Below, piece by piece: positions 31,201 through 44,600 of a stretch of DNA of 64,000 nucleotides. This DNA is from Trichoplax adhaerens (Eukaryota > Placozoa > Uniplacotomia > Trichoplacea > Trichoplacidae). A program made the translations under genes and the position numbers. How positions within the stretch are numbered: position 1 is the first letter of the stretch; each line of letters starts with the position of its first letter. The notes below the pieces were generated by a model. It saw only the letters and a program-made list of their open reading frames with translations, did not search any database and was not told where the DNA came from. The stretch lies in NCBI RefSeq assembly GCF_000150275.1, contig NW_002060963.1:219036-283035 (forward strand), given 5' to 3'.

Positions 31201-33802
31201 CTGCGGAGATATTACGCTCATAGTTTGCATAAGATAGACAACCATTTTTAAAATAGTTAACAAGTAAAGTAGTCGCTGAATTTCACTTTCTCTGTTGATC
31301 GCTAATGTTATGATACTTCCCAAAGGAAATTCCAAGACAGCTAATGAAAAATTACGAGAGGCTTTTTTGGATGTGGGTTGTATGCCACAAGCATTTAGCA
31401 ATATCGAATACGTTGGTAGTAAATGCGCTGGTCCTGAAGATAATCCAGATTTTTTAAAGTTGCGCAATGCTATTCAGAACCATCTAGAAAATAATTCGAT
31501 ACGCTCTCCAAGATGTGGCCAAGTTATATACAAAACTCTAAAGGTAATGATCGTATTAATCTACATTAAAGGCGTATTAATATCTAATTTTATAGTAGTG
31601 AAAGTTTGATGGCATGATACAATTATCACTGATACTTTTATGTTTGATTGAATTATGTTTGGTTAGCAATTTACGATGAGAAAGAATTTAAATCAATTTA
31701 ATTGTATTCAATCTCCTAATTTAATAAATTTTTAATATTAAATATCGTATATTTAGTTAGATGAGGTTAGGGATATCTATCGTGTCTAACCGAAATATAT
31801 CTGTTTTTAAATGTAGGCTCTCAATGAAAAATTTGGTGGAGAAATTGAGTATACCGTCCCAGATACATTTCCTGACGCATATTTTACTTGTAATAGTACG
31901 TGCTTATCTTGCGGGTAAGAAACGGTGCTATTATACGTATTTGCGAACAAATTAGTGAAAATTAATTCTAAATGAATACCATTGCCATCAATGTGATTTA
32001 GCATCATTACTTCGTATTTATAGCTAAATGCTTATATTAAATGAATGCTATTATCGTAAATGTGATTCAGCGTCATTACTTCCTGTAGCACTTATTATAC
32101 CGTACTTGCTATTGCTAATATGCAACACATCGATATCTGTATTCTTCCTTTGGATTAATATAACGTTTTCAATTCGCTTCTATAAGCTAATATTCAACCA
32201 TAATGTATTTAGTACACGATGTGATATGACCATGAATCATATCAAGGACGATATACCGCACTCTTCCTCAAATAAACACTGCAAGTTTCAACATCAATTC
32301 ATGAATAAAGTTTATTTATGTCTGGTAAGTGAAATGAATTCTTAAATAGTAGAATCCTGAAAATAAATTTATACTGCGAATTTGAAAGGTTTGCCATGAA
32401 CGTGGTGAAGATATGATCGTGGAACCGAAATTAATTGAGTCAGCAGAATCAAAATGGCTCGGATACGCACAGTATCTATGGTCAGGGTTAGTGTGCATCA
32501 TTTCGTACTGTTCGTTATGTGTGTTCTCAAATTGTGCTTATTAGAACAAAATGGAATATACAAAGTAGCTTTATTGCTTATACAAATAGTACCCTAACTT
32601 TATGTTTAATGGCATATCATTCATAGGTCGTAGATTAAGACTGATTATGACAACCTAGTCAATGAAATTATTTATTATATTATATCGGCTTAGGTATATT
32701 CTGGAATGTCCAAATTGCGGTATTATTTATCGTAGCCGTCAGTACTGGTACGGAAATAAAGCCCCAGCAGAAGAAGCCAAAGTGATAAGAACTGAAATTC
32801 GACATGTTTGGCCTGGTGTAAGCAAACCTTTAAATCTTTATTTGAAACTATTTCCCCATGCAATATAGTAACTGTACGGTAGATACAAATAAAGGATTTA
32901 CTTTAATTCTTAGTTGCTTGCATAGCTCACTTACTGATTAACTAACTTATACTCCACTCTTATCGTTACTCAGTCAGAAATTAGCAAAGCAGATTACGGT
33001 AACACTGCTCGGAGACTATTAGACAGTTTATCAAATATTGCTGACTCAGTTCGAGAAGCTAGCGCTAAGCCTAAGAAAATAGTTTCGGATTGGGTAGCAG
33101 ATTCAATCGCACCTTCATACTGGGTTCCAAATTCTGAAATAAACGTAAGCAATTGTATAGAGATATATTTCAGAGCGTAGAAATTAGCTGCTTAACTCTA
33201 AATCTTAACTTTTAATATAGTGTTGTAAGGCTTGCCAATGTAGTATCTCTGGCGATAATAAAATCCATCATTGTCGATGTTGCGGTGAAGGATTTTGCGA
33301 TGATTGTTCAGCAAATGAAATGCCCGTACCATGGCGTGGATGGGGCCAAATACCAGTTAGAGTTTGCCAGTCCTGCTTTAGCTCTTATAAAGATTTAAAT
33401 CATTCGATATCTAAAAAAAATGATGAAACTCAATCTATCCCCCGCAATGATACAGTTGTAAATGGCAAGCATGATAAAAGCAAGGGATTGACAGCGCGCA
33501 AAGTTGGCGAAGGTGTTGCATCAGTTATAGGAGCTATTACGAATGCCATGGAATATCCGCGTGGCTATGTTGTAGATATTGTTCGACCTGAATATTGGGT
33601 ACCTGACCAAGATATTCGTCAATGTAATCAATGTCAAATCATATTTGCTTCCAATATGACGAAACATCACTGTAGAAAATGTGGTCATGGCTTCTGTGAT
33701 ACTTGTACAAAAACTAAATTGTCAGTTCCATCGCGTGGTTGGGAATATCCAGTTCGTGTCTGTGATAACTGTGCAAAAATTTTACAATCTGAAAATGTTT
33801 AA
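28281..33802 (+). CDS. ZFYVE1: Double-FYVE zinc-finger GTPase-like protein (DFCP1)
   Basis: PI3P-binding ER/omegasome and lipid-droplet protein. Eleven exons: 28281-28356, 29864-29967, 30422-30704, 30944-31165, 31326-31543, 31817-31914, 32213-32324, 32389-32486, 32694-32817, 32974-33144, 33221-33802. All phases match; 695 residues (human 777). A GTPase-like module has the P-loop GNTGDGKS at residues 86-93, the G3-like DTEGML and the RTRSHRLH motif. A cysteine-rich zinc region follows (CNSTCLSC, CHERGED, ECPNCGIIYRSRQYWYGN). Two FYVE fingers end the protein. FYVE1 starts WVPN and has HHCRCCGEGFC and RVC; FYVE2 has WVPD, KHHCRKCGHGFC and RVC, so the PI3P-binding signature is complete. The double B-box-like region before the GTPase of vertebrate ZFYVE1 is missing: the first two exons give about 60 mostly charged residues. 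An extra 5' exon cannot be excluded, although ATG and phase fit well. Confidence 0.97.
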
Positions 33803-35380
33803 TTTGCAATGACATATATCTCTTGGTAAATTTTATATAATAGCAAAAGAATGTCTTTTAGCTTAGTTATGTTGTACTATAAACTCTACTGTGTAAAATA
33901 ATGTAAGAAAAAAAAACATCTGTATCTATCTATCTACAAATTCTACATTAAAAAAGATTTGTATCGGCAGTAATATCATAATACACTTAAACCAATTTCC
34001 AAGACCTTGTAGTATCTGTCATGAGATCTTATCAACCTAAACATCCTTAAATTATTATACAGTAAGAAATGTTATTGATATCTTATTATTGCTTTCCACG
34101 CATATAAAATAGCGCTGAATCTATTATGGGCTAACAGCGGGGATATTACCTTCATTTTCCAATGCTGCCATGTATGATCTCGATTAATGAATTGTTACTA
34201 TGGTTTCTTATATTGTACCTACTCGTATACAGTAACCTTGACTGGAGTTGATTACAATTGATATAATAGTAAACATGAACTAGTACTAAAGTGCTGTCAT
34301 TGTGATTCTATTTCTGTTAAAAGGACTATCTTGTTATAATTTAAAGGCTATGGTTAGTAGGAAATATCTCTTGAGTGTAAATTACGAATTTATTTATTGT
34401 ATGCAGTATTTATGCTGACGGTGTGGAGTTATATTGCGTCACGTTGTCAATAAATGACTATTTACCTGATTTATCGATCTATAAGCTACAATATAAAAAA
34501 CAGTAAACACACATGTTTATGACATTTATATAATTACTATTAAATTCTTAATCAAAGTGTCATAATTGCTATATGGACGATTTCTAAAGTTATTAAATCT
34601 GCTAAAAATCTCTGTCGATGGATACATGGGTTAATGAATACGGTAATTTTCATTTAATAAGGTATGCTATACTGTGTCATAGTATTACTTTCATTTGTAA
34701 TCTATCAAATATCTTTCAAAGCGATGTCAAAAGCAACCCCTATTTAGCTTTATATGAGGTCACTGATACTATAAAGATTTATTGATGTTAGTCCAATAGA
34801 TGTGTGTGCGGATCACATTGTCTCATATCAAGAATTGCGGACATCTTAAGTGATAGTATGGAATACCGTTAACAAATTTGCTACAGGCTTCCGTTTTATT
34901 AAATATTCTGAATAGTAACGCTTTCGGTTTGTCAGGCTATTATTATAATATTAATCGTCCATCTTAAGAATTTCATAGATATTGAAAAGTCAAGTTAGCC
35001 TTTATAAAATTGTGTAATATGAATCATCACATTCTACCGATGCTTATCAAAAACAATATTATTAATAATATAGCAATTATGTATGAAAATCTTATGTATT
35101 ATGCACATCAATCAACTAATTACCGAAAAAAACGAGTTTTGATTCCATATTGGAAGTATAATATGATTAAACTAAAATATAGTATACGACAACTTAAGTG
35201 TACTTAAATATTGTAGTACTGTATGCTGGCTGATGTACATACGAGTAAAAGCTTTCTTGTATTAGATTTCACAATCGCGCTCCGTGTTTGCAAGATTAGG
35301 CATTATATCACGGATATAAATTATCTCCTGCATTTATGCGTTTTGTTGACATAAGAAGTAGTAAAATATAGTAGCTACAA
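33803..35380. other. Intergenic spacer, ZFYVE1 to DCAF4-like gene
   Basis: About 1.6 kb between convergent genes. No exon, RNA gene or repeat recognised. A 65-codon open frame at 35010-35207 (+) has no recognisable family and no splice context. Confidence 0.45.
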
Positions 35381-35386
35381 TTTATT
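35381..35386 (-). terminator. Possible poly(A) signal of the DCAF4-like gene
   Basis: TTTATT on + (AATAAA on -), 124 bases beyond the stop at 35510. Confidence 0.4.
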
Positions 35387-35509
35387 TCTTAAAACGATCA
35401 ACAGATTAAAATTATATAACGGATTTGATATTAGTAATATATTATTACAGTTACTTACAAGAATAATAAATACTTTTTCTTTCCTACATCTAAAATGATG
35501 TAATAATCG

Positions 35510-38249
35510 TCATAATAATAACTTGCAAGATCTCAACGTGGACACATTCTCAGTTAGACAACTAGACATCATTAAAATTGGTAAACCGTTGTCTCTGTCT
35601 CTCGAGTGAGAGTAGCAAATTAAGTGAGGTTCCAGTGGTATACATTTGTCAGGCAAAAAGCTATACAACTCTTCTCCATTATTTAGATTCCATCCACGAA
35701 CTGCAAAGTCTTTTCCTACTGCTCATTTTTATACACAGACACAGTACGGTCAGTGACAAAATCCTAATTCATACCAAACACCTTTGCACGCTAATTAATA
35801 GTTATCCAATTACCTGAAGAGACCACACTTTCAGTGTTATCTAAATCAAACGTTTGATTCATGAAATACGTATCACACCCATGTGACATTGCTATTACGC
35901 AACTACGTGTTCTCATATCCCATAACTTGATCTAAATAGGAAGAAGTCAGAGATATTGTTTTAACATCAAGGAGTATGCAAATGATCTAATAATGCTACA
36001 AAAGTAGATAGGTCACTAACTTGCCCATCGACGGACGATGATAATACATAATTGTTATCATTCAGAAGTTTAATTTTAGATACAGATGATTCATGTTTAA
36101 CGTGTGACACAACAACGTTTGCTTGCCGAAGGTCTGAAATTTGTACGACGCCACCGCGGGTACCGTTGTAAATTATGGGATCCTATTGAGATCAGAGTTG
36201 AAATGTAACATTACAATAAATAGTATATTAATGAACATGCTTCATGTCATGGTCATGATAACCCGATGGAATTTCTAATGACCAAAAGCTTAAAGACTTG
36301 ATTACCAACATCAAATAGGTAATACATATCATATAGTATTATAATAGCAATTTAGCAATTGCTATGATAGTATACCGACATCAATTCAATATTTGCTACC
36401 TGCATTGAAAGTGCTTGTGAAAATACATCACTTTCGTTAAATATCGGAATGGAAATTTTTTTATTACTTTCAATATTTAACATCATAGCCTCTCCAGAAG
36501 CTCCTAATAAAGACGAGCAGTGATAAAATATCGAGTTCCATTAGATAAGCTTTCCATGTAGCAAACTTAAATAGCGTATTCAATCAAGTGTAATATTTAA
36601 TAAATGATCCTACCAACGCTGATAAAATCACAGAATCGGAAATGAGGACAGGCTGAGCAGCACCAAATGGAGCGTTTAGCAAACTGATATATCACATCAG
36701 CTATTGTGACGAAGATTTAAAAATACTGTGTTAGTTAAACAAGTTAAGACTTAATTTAAGCAATCTACTGTCAATGTTGCTACTATCGGTAGTATTGGTG
36801 GTATCACTAGGAATGCAATAAATATTGCAGCAGCAGAAATGATATTTATGCAGTAGAGTTTGCGTCGTAATTGTACATATTACTCACCGTGAATATCGTT
36901 AAAGTTATGTAGCCGAATACTACCAGTACAACTTGCATTACCTAAGTGAGATGCACTAAATATAATAGGAAGAATGTTGAGGAGAATATTTAAGTATCTC
37001 TTTCTCTAATAGTGTTCTGCAACTAAGGAAGTAGTTATAAAATGTAATAATAGTTTTTGGATACACTATGTCATATATGGAGCCAATTTTACTATCTTTA
37101 CGTATCCAATCAACATGAGTCATTCTCGATAACGATGAGGACACTTCAAAACACTCAAGGTAGTATTCATTTTCAATAGAATTGTTATAATTTTCTAGTA
37201 CAGTGATAATTCGAAGCCTTTATAAACCAATTACATAGTAAATAGAAGTAAGAATCATTTAATTATACTATTAAAAATGAAGCAAAACTCATTAAGGTAA
37301 TAATTCTGCAGTTATTATTGCATACTGCTTACTTACAAGAATGGCCCATCATTGCCTCTGATCGTACTAAGAGCTGCGATTCGTCGGCAGACATTATCGG
37401 ACTTAACATAAAGGTCAATCAAAAATTCTGGTCAAATATCGCAAACTAGATTAAAATATGTAGATATAAATAATGTTCCAGTCATGCGTTGATTTATCAT
37501 GGCAATAAGCGTAAAAATTGGATATTAAAAACTATGCAGATGTACTCAGTTCATGATTGAAATTATCCGATCATTATTTATAAAGCACACATGGCGGTAA
37601 TACAGTGCTATAATTAGATTTATTAAATTAGTTTCGTTCATTAGCTTGATCCTAGGGTAAGTCCTTGAATTCAACATTTTACATTAACATACTTACAATC
37701 AACTTATAAACCGTCGTACTATTCCAGGTGGCCAAATTAGACAAATGTAGATAATCTGGCATAGCACGGCGTGCTATAGTCTTTGCAGTGTGCTGAGGTT
37801 GTTGAGGAAATAGTTGCCTCTGGCATATATGGCGAATCACATCATTATTTGCTTTCTATTGGGGTAATAATATATATGTAATTAAGGGCTAACCTCATTC
37901 AGGGATATTTACATTTAAATACGCCTATAAGGTATGATGTACTATTTTGCAGAAGGACGAGCACTTGGCTAAAATTTTACTATTTGAATGAAGATAATAA
38001 TCTTACGCGTTTCCAATGAAGCAATGGCAAGAATTGATTTTGGTACCGTTTCTCATAACTTGTTTGTTGCTTGTTAATAGCGATTGAATCCAAGGTAATT
38101 GGGTTGTACCGATTATGCCCAGGGGTGACTCGAAAGTAACGTTTCTTATCTGGGTCGAAATAAAACCCTGGAATTTTTACTAAAGAGTTAAGGATTTTAC
38201 TATAATCGATATGATGGAAATGTTCATCTAAGATGATGTACAATTTCAT
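35510..38249 (-). CDS. DCAF4: WD-repeat protein, DCAF4 type
   Basis: Likely substrate-receptor subunit of DDB1-Cul4 E3 ubiquitin ligase. Secure exons on -: 38249-38007, 37855-37697, 36503-36400, 36182-36021, 35931-35814, 35718-35510 (stop). The N-terminus carries the DCAF4 signature PGFYFDPDKKRYFRVTPGHN. The C-terminal half shows WD-repeat blocks: an IYNGTRGGVVQISDLR stretch, then LSSSVDGQ joined to IKLWDMRTRSC, then GKDFAVRGWNL. Three or four central exons lie at about 37400-37337, 37155-37098, 36943-36892 and 36690-36618; they look related to the family (for example SPIMSADES and GSIRLHN) but I could not join them in consistent phase. The middle may therefore contain a missed small exon, a non-canonical junction or a sequence error. 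MKLYII at 38249 is the only start seen; vertebrate DCAF4 has a longer disordered N-terminus. Confidence 0.86.
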
Positions 38250-38995
38250 TTATTCTTTACGCGTTACTAACATCAATTCTGCAGCACTGTGCATTGCAAT
38301 ATTTCTATCACCATCAAAACACTGTTTGTTTACTACGAACACTGTCTAGTAAAGACTAATATGATAACATTTCATTAATGTACAGGTACGAGGTCGAACG
38401 AGCCATCCATCACTGATATGCAAGACATACACGGGCTATCTAGCTATTCATTTGTCTTTACTATAGTGTGCAACGTTACTCGCTTAAAGTACTGCTGAAT
38501 GTGAGATTTGCTTGCAAATACTCGTTGATACAAATACACTACTTACTGTGGTAAACGAATATAATTACAATAGATACAGTAGGAAATATGCACCAACAGA
38601 GATCGATTGGTGATATACTGTATTGATTCATTATTAAGGATATCTGGATTGTTGCTCATTGGACCGGCAGTCTTGAACGAGTTTTACACCAGATTCAGAT
38701 TGAATTGACAACAAGTCTTCCTCTACAACAAGCTTGATATCATTTCTGAGGTCGCTGTCTTTGCAAAAGTTGTACTGTTTGATACTATAATCAAGACGAT
38801 TATACAATATACAGCAGCAGTAAACAGAACGATTTAATTGACGCTCCTTGTCATCTTTATGGTATCCACTGGTTATGCCTGTCAAAGTTACAGAATATTC
38901 CTAAACATTACTTACAGTAGACTTAAGTAAAGCCAATGTAGTTGCAGCTCGTTGCAGCCGTTGAAAAAGCAAAGCTCTTCCTCTCTTGTACTTGT

Positions 38996-39075
38996 AGTAC
39001 AGTACAGTATTCTACAATATACAGTACTATACTGTACAGTACAGTACTGTACATTACAGTACATTATACTGTGTG
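38996..39075. repeat. GTAC-rich palindromic block
   Basis: AGTACAGTACAGTATT..ACAGTACTATACTGTACAGT and following, the same sequence type as at 1-116 and 4.6-4.9 kb. Confidence 0.75.
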
Positions 39076-39741
39076 TCATCGAGTGTGGACGGAAAGGTGG
39101 ATGGACGAGAAGCTTTAGTTAGGCCGTTCGCATATTACCAATACTGTGCACTGTACTGTACGTTGTAAGCCATTAAAGCACATATTGATTCCAGTTATTA
39201 TTTGAATCCATGATAAGCTAACACCAAGTTCTTTCATAGAGTTTGAGACACCGTCTGGCTTAGTTGTCTACTCTAGTCAGTAAACTTGAAATGGAAGCAA
39301 CGTAAAAATTATAGTAAAATGATCTTTGCAAATGAATTTTATGTTGACTGACCCTGATACAGCAAGAATATAGATCTCTTCTTCCCTTATCCAAATGACT
39401 TCCTATTCTAATTTTACTGTACTACAGTGGTAGTTTAGTAAATTTACTCGACATGGATAGTGTTATTCCTGGCACACGACGTAATCGTTTTACTTAGTGA
39501 AAAGAAGGTATCATGATCATTATGGACTACAGTCATTAGTCCATCAATTCATGAATACCAAAGTTATTATGGGCAGTTGCATTCAACTTGAGTGTATCCT
39601 AGGTATCGCCACAGTTTGACTCCAAATTGACTCGGATTTACACTAAAAAATGAATATTCAGAAGTCCCTAACTCAGTAAAATGCGCTTCCATTTTTTTCC
39701 CTTTTTTCTGCCTTCGTACCAACAGTCCAAATCGATACCAA

Positions 39742-39800
39742 CTGTGCTGTACACTGTACTGTACAGTCTATGTACACTGTACTGCACAGTACAGTACTGT
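39742..39800. repeat. GTAC-rich palindromic block
   Basis: Overlapping ACTGTACTGTACAGT and TGCACAGTACAGTACTGTA units, self-complementary, intergenic. Confidence 0.7.
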
Positions 39801-41619
39801 AGAATACTTGTCTTCAGTATCCTCTGCTGTACTGTATGACGTGCCCGAACGCACGACGCAACTAGTTTGACCTGCTTTGACTGGTTGAACGTGCCAAGGG
39901 TAACCCAAATATTATTATTATTCATTGCAAGTTGGTTTCCTCTTGGCGCCACAACGGGGAAGATTGGTGTGGATTGTCGCCATTTCTCTTTCTCCTTAAC
40001 AGTTGATTCTTTCACTGGCAAAGCCAATTCTTTGATCCACTTGGTTTTACTGTATCTCACTGAAGAATAGGTACGTTTTGATCCATGTTCACTAAGAACA
40101 AGCTTAATCAATGAAAGAAGACCAGCAAGAGGGATCATTCCCACTCAATGGCCATCAATTGACTTGACTTACGTCTAGCAGTCACTTTGACTGTCTGTCT
40201 CCTATTCTTTTTTTCCTAGTCGTTCCTGGTCAGCATTAGCATCAATAGATTGATTCCTCCCCTATATTAATTGATAGAATTACCACCGTTTCTTCTTTAT
40301 TCTTTGAAAATCCTTTCCCCAAATCATCCTATAGGCAATAGTCGATAAGTTTGTTCAAAATTGCTTTCAACCGTGTTCGCCATATCTTTTCGACTTGTTG
40401 GAGTATGGATAAAACCTCGATCTAGTACAGTGAAAAGAATGAGCTCAAGGTTATCGTGGATATTGAATTGACTAGTGTATTTGGACGATGCGGTACTGGG
40501 CTAAATTGAATAAATGGTTACCGAATTTCAAGCATAACTGCCAAGATGCCTTTTCATATAGTATCCACAAGTGCATCTATTGCCAACTAGTCCATTTTCT
40601 CCCTAATAATATCGATGTCAGTTGTACGTAATAGACTGCATGGGTTGTTCTAGATGCATTTGCAATGGTCAAGCCGACATAATAGACAAGTGCAATAGTA
40701 AAATTGTACGTAGTTCTAATTTGGACTGTGCCGTCGACCACGATATTTTTGGACGATGATTCTTCACATTTCAATCGAATTTAATGACATTCAGTTCCAT
40801 GGAATCCAATCAGATTAACTCTTTATGTCTAGTTTAAAATTTCAAAATGATAACTTACATTACTGTGAATCGACGAGGAATGATTATTTTGAGATGGAAT
40901 GCGTAAAATTAAATTGATTATCATGCGTACTCATTTTTTCCCATGAATTGTGAAACGGTCCTATTTCTATCAATGAATTTTATTCTTTGTATAGTAGTAT
41001 ACTGACTGTTATTGCATGGGAGGGCTATGAAGTTCTTCTCATTTCCAGTTGAATGATGGGAAAGTCAGAGCTATTTCGGTAGAAAATCACCAACGTTGAT
41101 AGTATTACTGGAGATGATATGCTCGAGGTTCTATCAATTCTTTGCTTATCGTTCTGCATTATCATCGAATCACTGGATGACGATAAATGATCGATAGATA
41201 GCTAGAGTATTCTGCCATAGAAAGTATTGTGATAATAACTAATTAATTAATTAATCTTGGCTATCATTTAACTTAAGTACTATAGTTGGGGCACTGTACG
41301 ATACTGTATTTTATAGTAATACCCATGGTTAGAATCCTAATTTGATCAATGTAGATTAAGCTAATTCATTGATTTCTTATTGATTTGGGTTAGCAGTGAA
41401 TGAATATGATTTCACTTTGTGTTTAGCCTGTAAACAAATTGACCCTGTGATCTCATTATATTTCTATATTTCGACTGTTTGGCTATCGTAGCATAAATTG
41501 TACCGTACCAACACTATGAAACTACTTCATCAATGGCTTGCTCAATTATATTTGTTAACTTTACTGCTATAATCAATTGCGTCAATTAACGGTTTTATTT
41601 TTTGTAATATTCGAAGAAA

Positions 41620-44600
41620 ATGAAAAGAAGAAAAGAGCAAGCTTTTCTATCATCAACAAGTGACGATGATAATAGTGATATGGATTTGAGCCAGGTATAG
41701 GATTATTCATCATGAGTAATGAAATCAGATTGAACTATTTTTTCAGTAGTTTAATTGCAGTTTTTCACGAGTAACAAGAAAGAAGAGATTTTTGTTAACT
41801 TCATTATGGTCTTGTAGTAATATATCAAATTAATGATGAATTAGAAATTGCTCAGTTTACCAAAAAGATCACGGCAAGGCGGTGCAACACAGAAAGATAC
41901 CAGTAATAGTAAAAAAGCAATTGTAGAGGAAGATAACTCTGCAAGTAGTGATTCAGAATCTGAATTAAGCGATGATGAAGAGGTAAAATTGTACATTTTA
42001 ACATCCTATCATTTTCATAAACTATAAAATCCGAGAAGAACAATAATGCTAAATAAAATGCAATCATATGTACCTATAACTTATAAGTATACGTTATCTT
42101 TTCTTTCTTTAGTGGACAACTTCGAAGAAGCAACAACGCCAGAAGGCCGCTAATGCAGCTAGTAAACGCAAAAATAATCGAGGTGGAAAGCGTGGACAAC
42201 AGCGTCGCCGAAAGAAAAAATATTCTTCAGAGTTGGAAGATTCAGAGGAAGACGACGATGCAAATATTGAAGATCAGCTAGAAGACACAGACAGCGATGA
42301 AGATGAAAGTAGTGACGAAGATGGGCAGGCATCTTCTACTTCATCCGAATCATCATTCGATGAAGCACGATTTGACGATGGCTTAGACGATGACTTGATG
42401 GGGGACGATGAAGATCGAGCTAGGTAACGTGTAATGCTTTTATTATTATCTGGATGTTTGCTATGTTCATAAAAGTTGACATAAATACTTTATTTACATT
42501 TACTGTATACCAATTAGCGTTATAGCGTAGACTTTATTATTTAATAAAAAAGTTTCAATACGAGTTCGTGTTTACAATTCTTATGAAAACATTTAAAAAT
42601 GAAACAACTACAAAACTAGTATGATAAACACTTGGACAAAGGTAGTCTCAGTCGATGCTGAAACTTTACCCGCATTATATTGAATGTTACAATATTATAT
42701 AATTATATAACATAGAATGGCTAAACTAACGGAAAAAGAAAGGGAACAAGAATTATTTAATCGCGTTGAAAAAAGAGAAGCTCTGAAAACACGTTACACA
42801 ATCGAAATGAAACTAAGAAAGGCAAGGAAAGATGAACGAAAGAAAAAGAAGAATATATTAGGTATTGTCAAGTACCGTTATAAAAATGTTGTATGATAAC
42901 AGTAACAAAATCCATGCATAATAATTTGATAAAATATCATCCTAAGATTTTTCCGTGATGTTTTATCGTAAAATAAATTGACTTACTTTTTTAATGCGAT
43001 ACTTATTATTCTAAACTGAATGGATGGTCATTCCTTGTACAATTAGTTATCATGCATTATATATTCGTGTCAGTAATAACGGTACTGCGAGTATTACTTT
43101 AGTTCTAAAGCCTGCCTGCCTTACCAGTTAAAATTAGACTGTATAAACTCATTAGTTCTATCGCTGTTACTAATACTATTTTAAATCATCGCATTGCACA
43201 ACTGAATGAGCAGCAGCCAGTGCATTAGATCGCCAAGATAGACGGCGTGCAATGAAGCGAAAGCGTGATAAAGAACTTGAAAAAATAAGAAGCAGACGCG
43301 AAAAAAGGATTTCGAAAAAACCAGCTGAACCTACTACTTTTATGCAATCACGTCGCCACTTGACAACAAGTGATGTCTTTACCGATGATGACGATGACGA
43401 TATCAGAGGTACTTCAAAATCCGATACTGATAATTTCAAAGATGGTTATTCGCCAATACGACATTATGAGTAAGTTTATATTCTAGATATGCTAATTTAT
43501 CTAACTATTGACTAGCTCGCAGATGGACGGCCGTCACTACTACTAATAAGACGTCTATACTATATAGTACTGCATGAGTACTCATGAGATATTTGTTACT
43601 ATGAATAACCCTAAATTTTATCTTACTACTGTTTAAATATACAAGTTCTCCGCAATCAGAAATCGTCACTTATATAACAACAAGAGCTCAATTATCAACA
43701 ATTAGATTATCCAGAAGCAAGTTAGAAAGGTAAATGACTCATAAATATACTTTCTAATTATTTTAGCAAGTTTTATCTTTTGTATAGGATACGAGTAGTT
43801 GTAAGTAGTGAATCAGTCTTTATGGCTAATGATTACTAAAATTTCGTTTTAGTTATCTTTGTTATAAATATTTATTTCTGTAAATTTTCCACAAGTATTT
43901 CAGTAGACAATAAATAAGTAGATGGTACCCTAGTACCGCATAATATGCTATTACTCTATACTTTTATGTTGTATGACAGATACTCGATATGGAATTTTTC
44001 AAGTTTGAATCCGAAAATATTTTATTTTGTTAAATTAATGTAGATATATATTTGGTTATTCATTTCCTCTATAGATGGGTTCACATGCCTTTTTTTGCAG
44101 AAACTGTAGTCGGATGCTTCGTTCGCGTCGGTATTGGAAGTCACGAAGGAAAACAAATCTACAGGGTATTGTCTCATATTACAGATATCGACATACATGC
44201 ATAAGTACCATGTAGACCTCTGCTTATAAGTCATGTATAATTGTATGAACAGGTAGCTGAAATCATAGATGTTATTGAGAGTGGTAGAGTGTATAATTTA
44301 AATAAAACATCGACGAATAAGGTGTTACATCTAAGGTCTGTAAGCTTGCATAATTGTAAAGTAATGCACAATTGATAGTATTATGATAATTTGGATAGTA
44401 GGTTTCGCCTTGTCAGCAGCCACGGATATAAAATATGCATACGTATTTTGTTGTTATAGGCATGGACTAGATGAGCAAAATTTTAGAATGGAATATGTAT
44501 CAAACAGCAATTTTACGGACAATGAATTTCTTAAATGGAAGACAAAGGTAACCCGAATGTTATAAAATTATATATTATTGCACTGTTGACGAAACAGCTG

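Larger units (their letters stand above)
38250..41619. other. Spacer between divergent DCAF4-like and RTF1 genes
   Basis: About 3.4 kb. Two GTAC-rich palindromic blocks lie at 38996-39075 and 39742-39800. Open frames at 38634-38885 (-, 83 codons), 39668-40144 (-, 158 codons) and 39867-40070 (+) lack recognisable domains; the longest runs through palindromic repeat. No RNA gene recognised. Confidence 0.45.

Noticed and set aside
38634-38885. 83-codon open frame on -, just upstream of the DCAF4-like start
   Set aside because: Considered as a 5' exon of that gene. No donor joins it in phase to the PGFYFD exon and its sequence does not resemble the family N-terminus.
39668-40144. 158-codon open frame on -, the longest in the window outside known genes
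   Set aside because: It runs straight through the GTAC-rich palindromic block, has no domain I recognise, and no splice or promoter context. Probably chance openness in repeat sequence.
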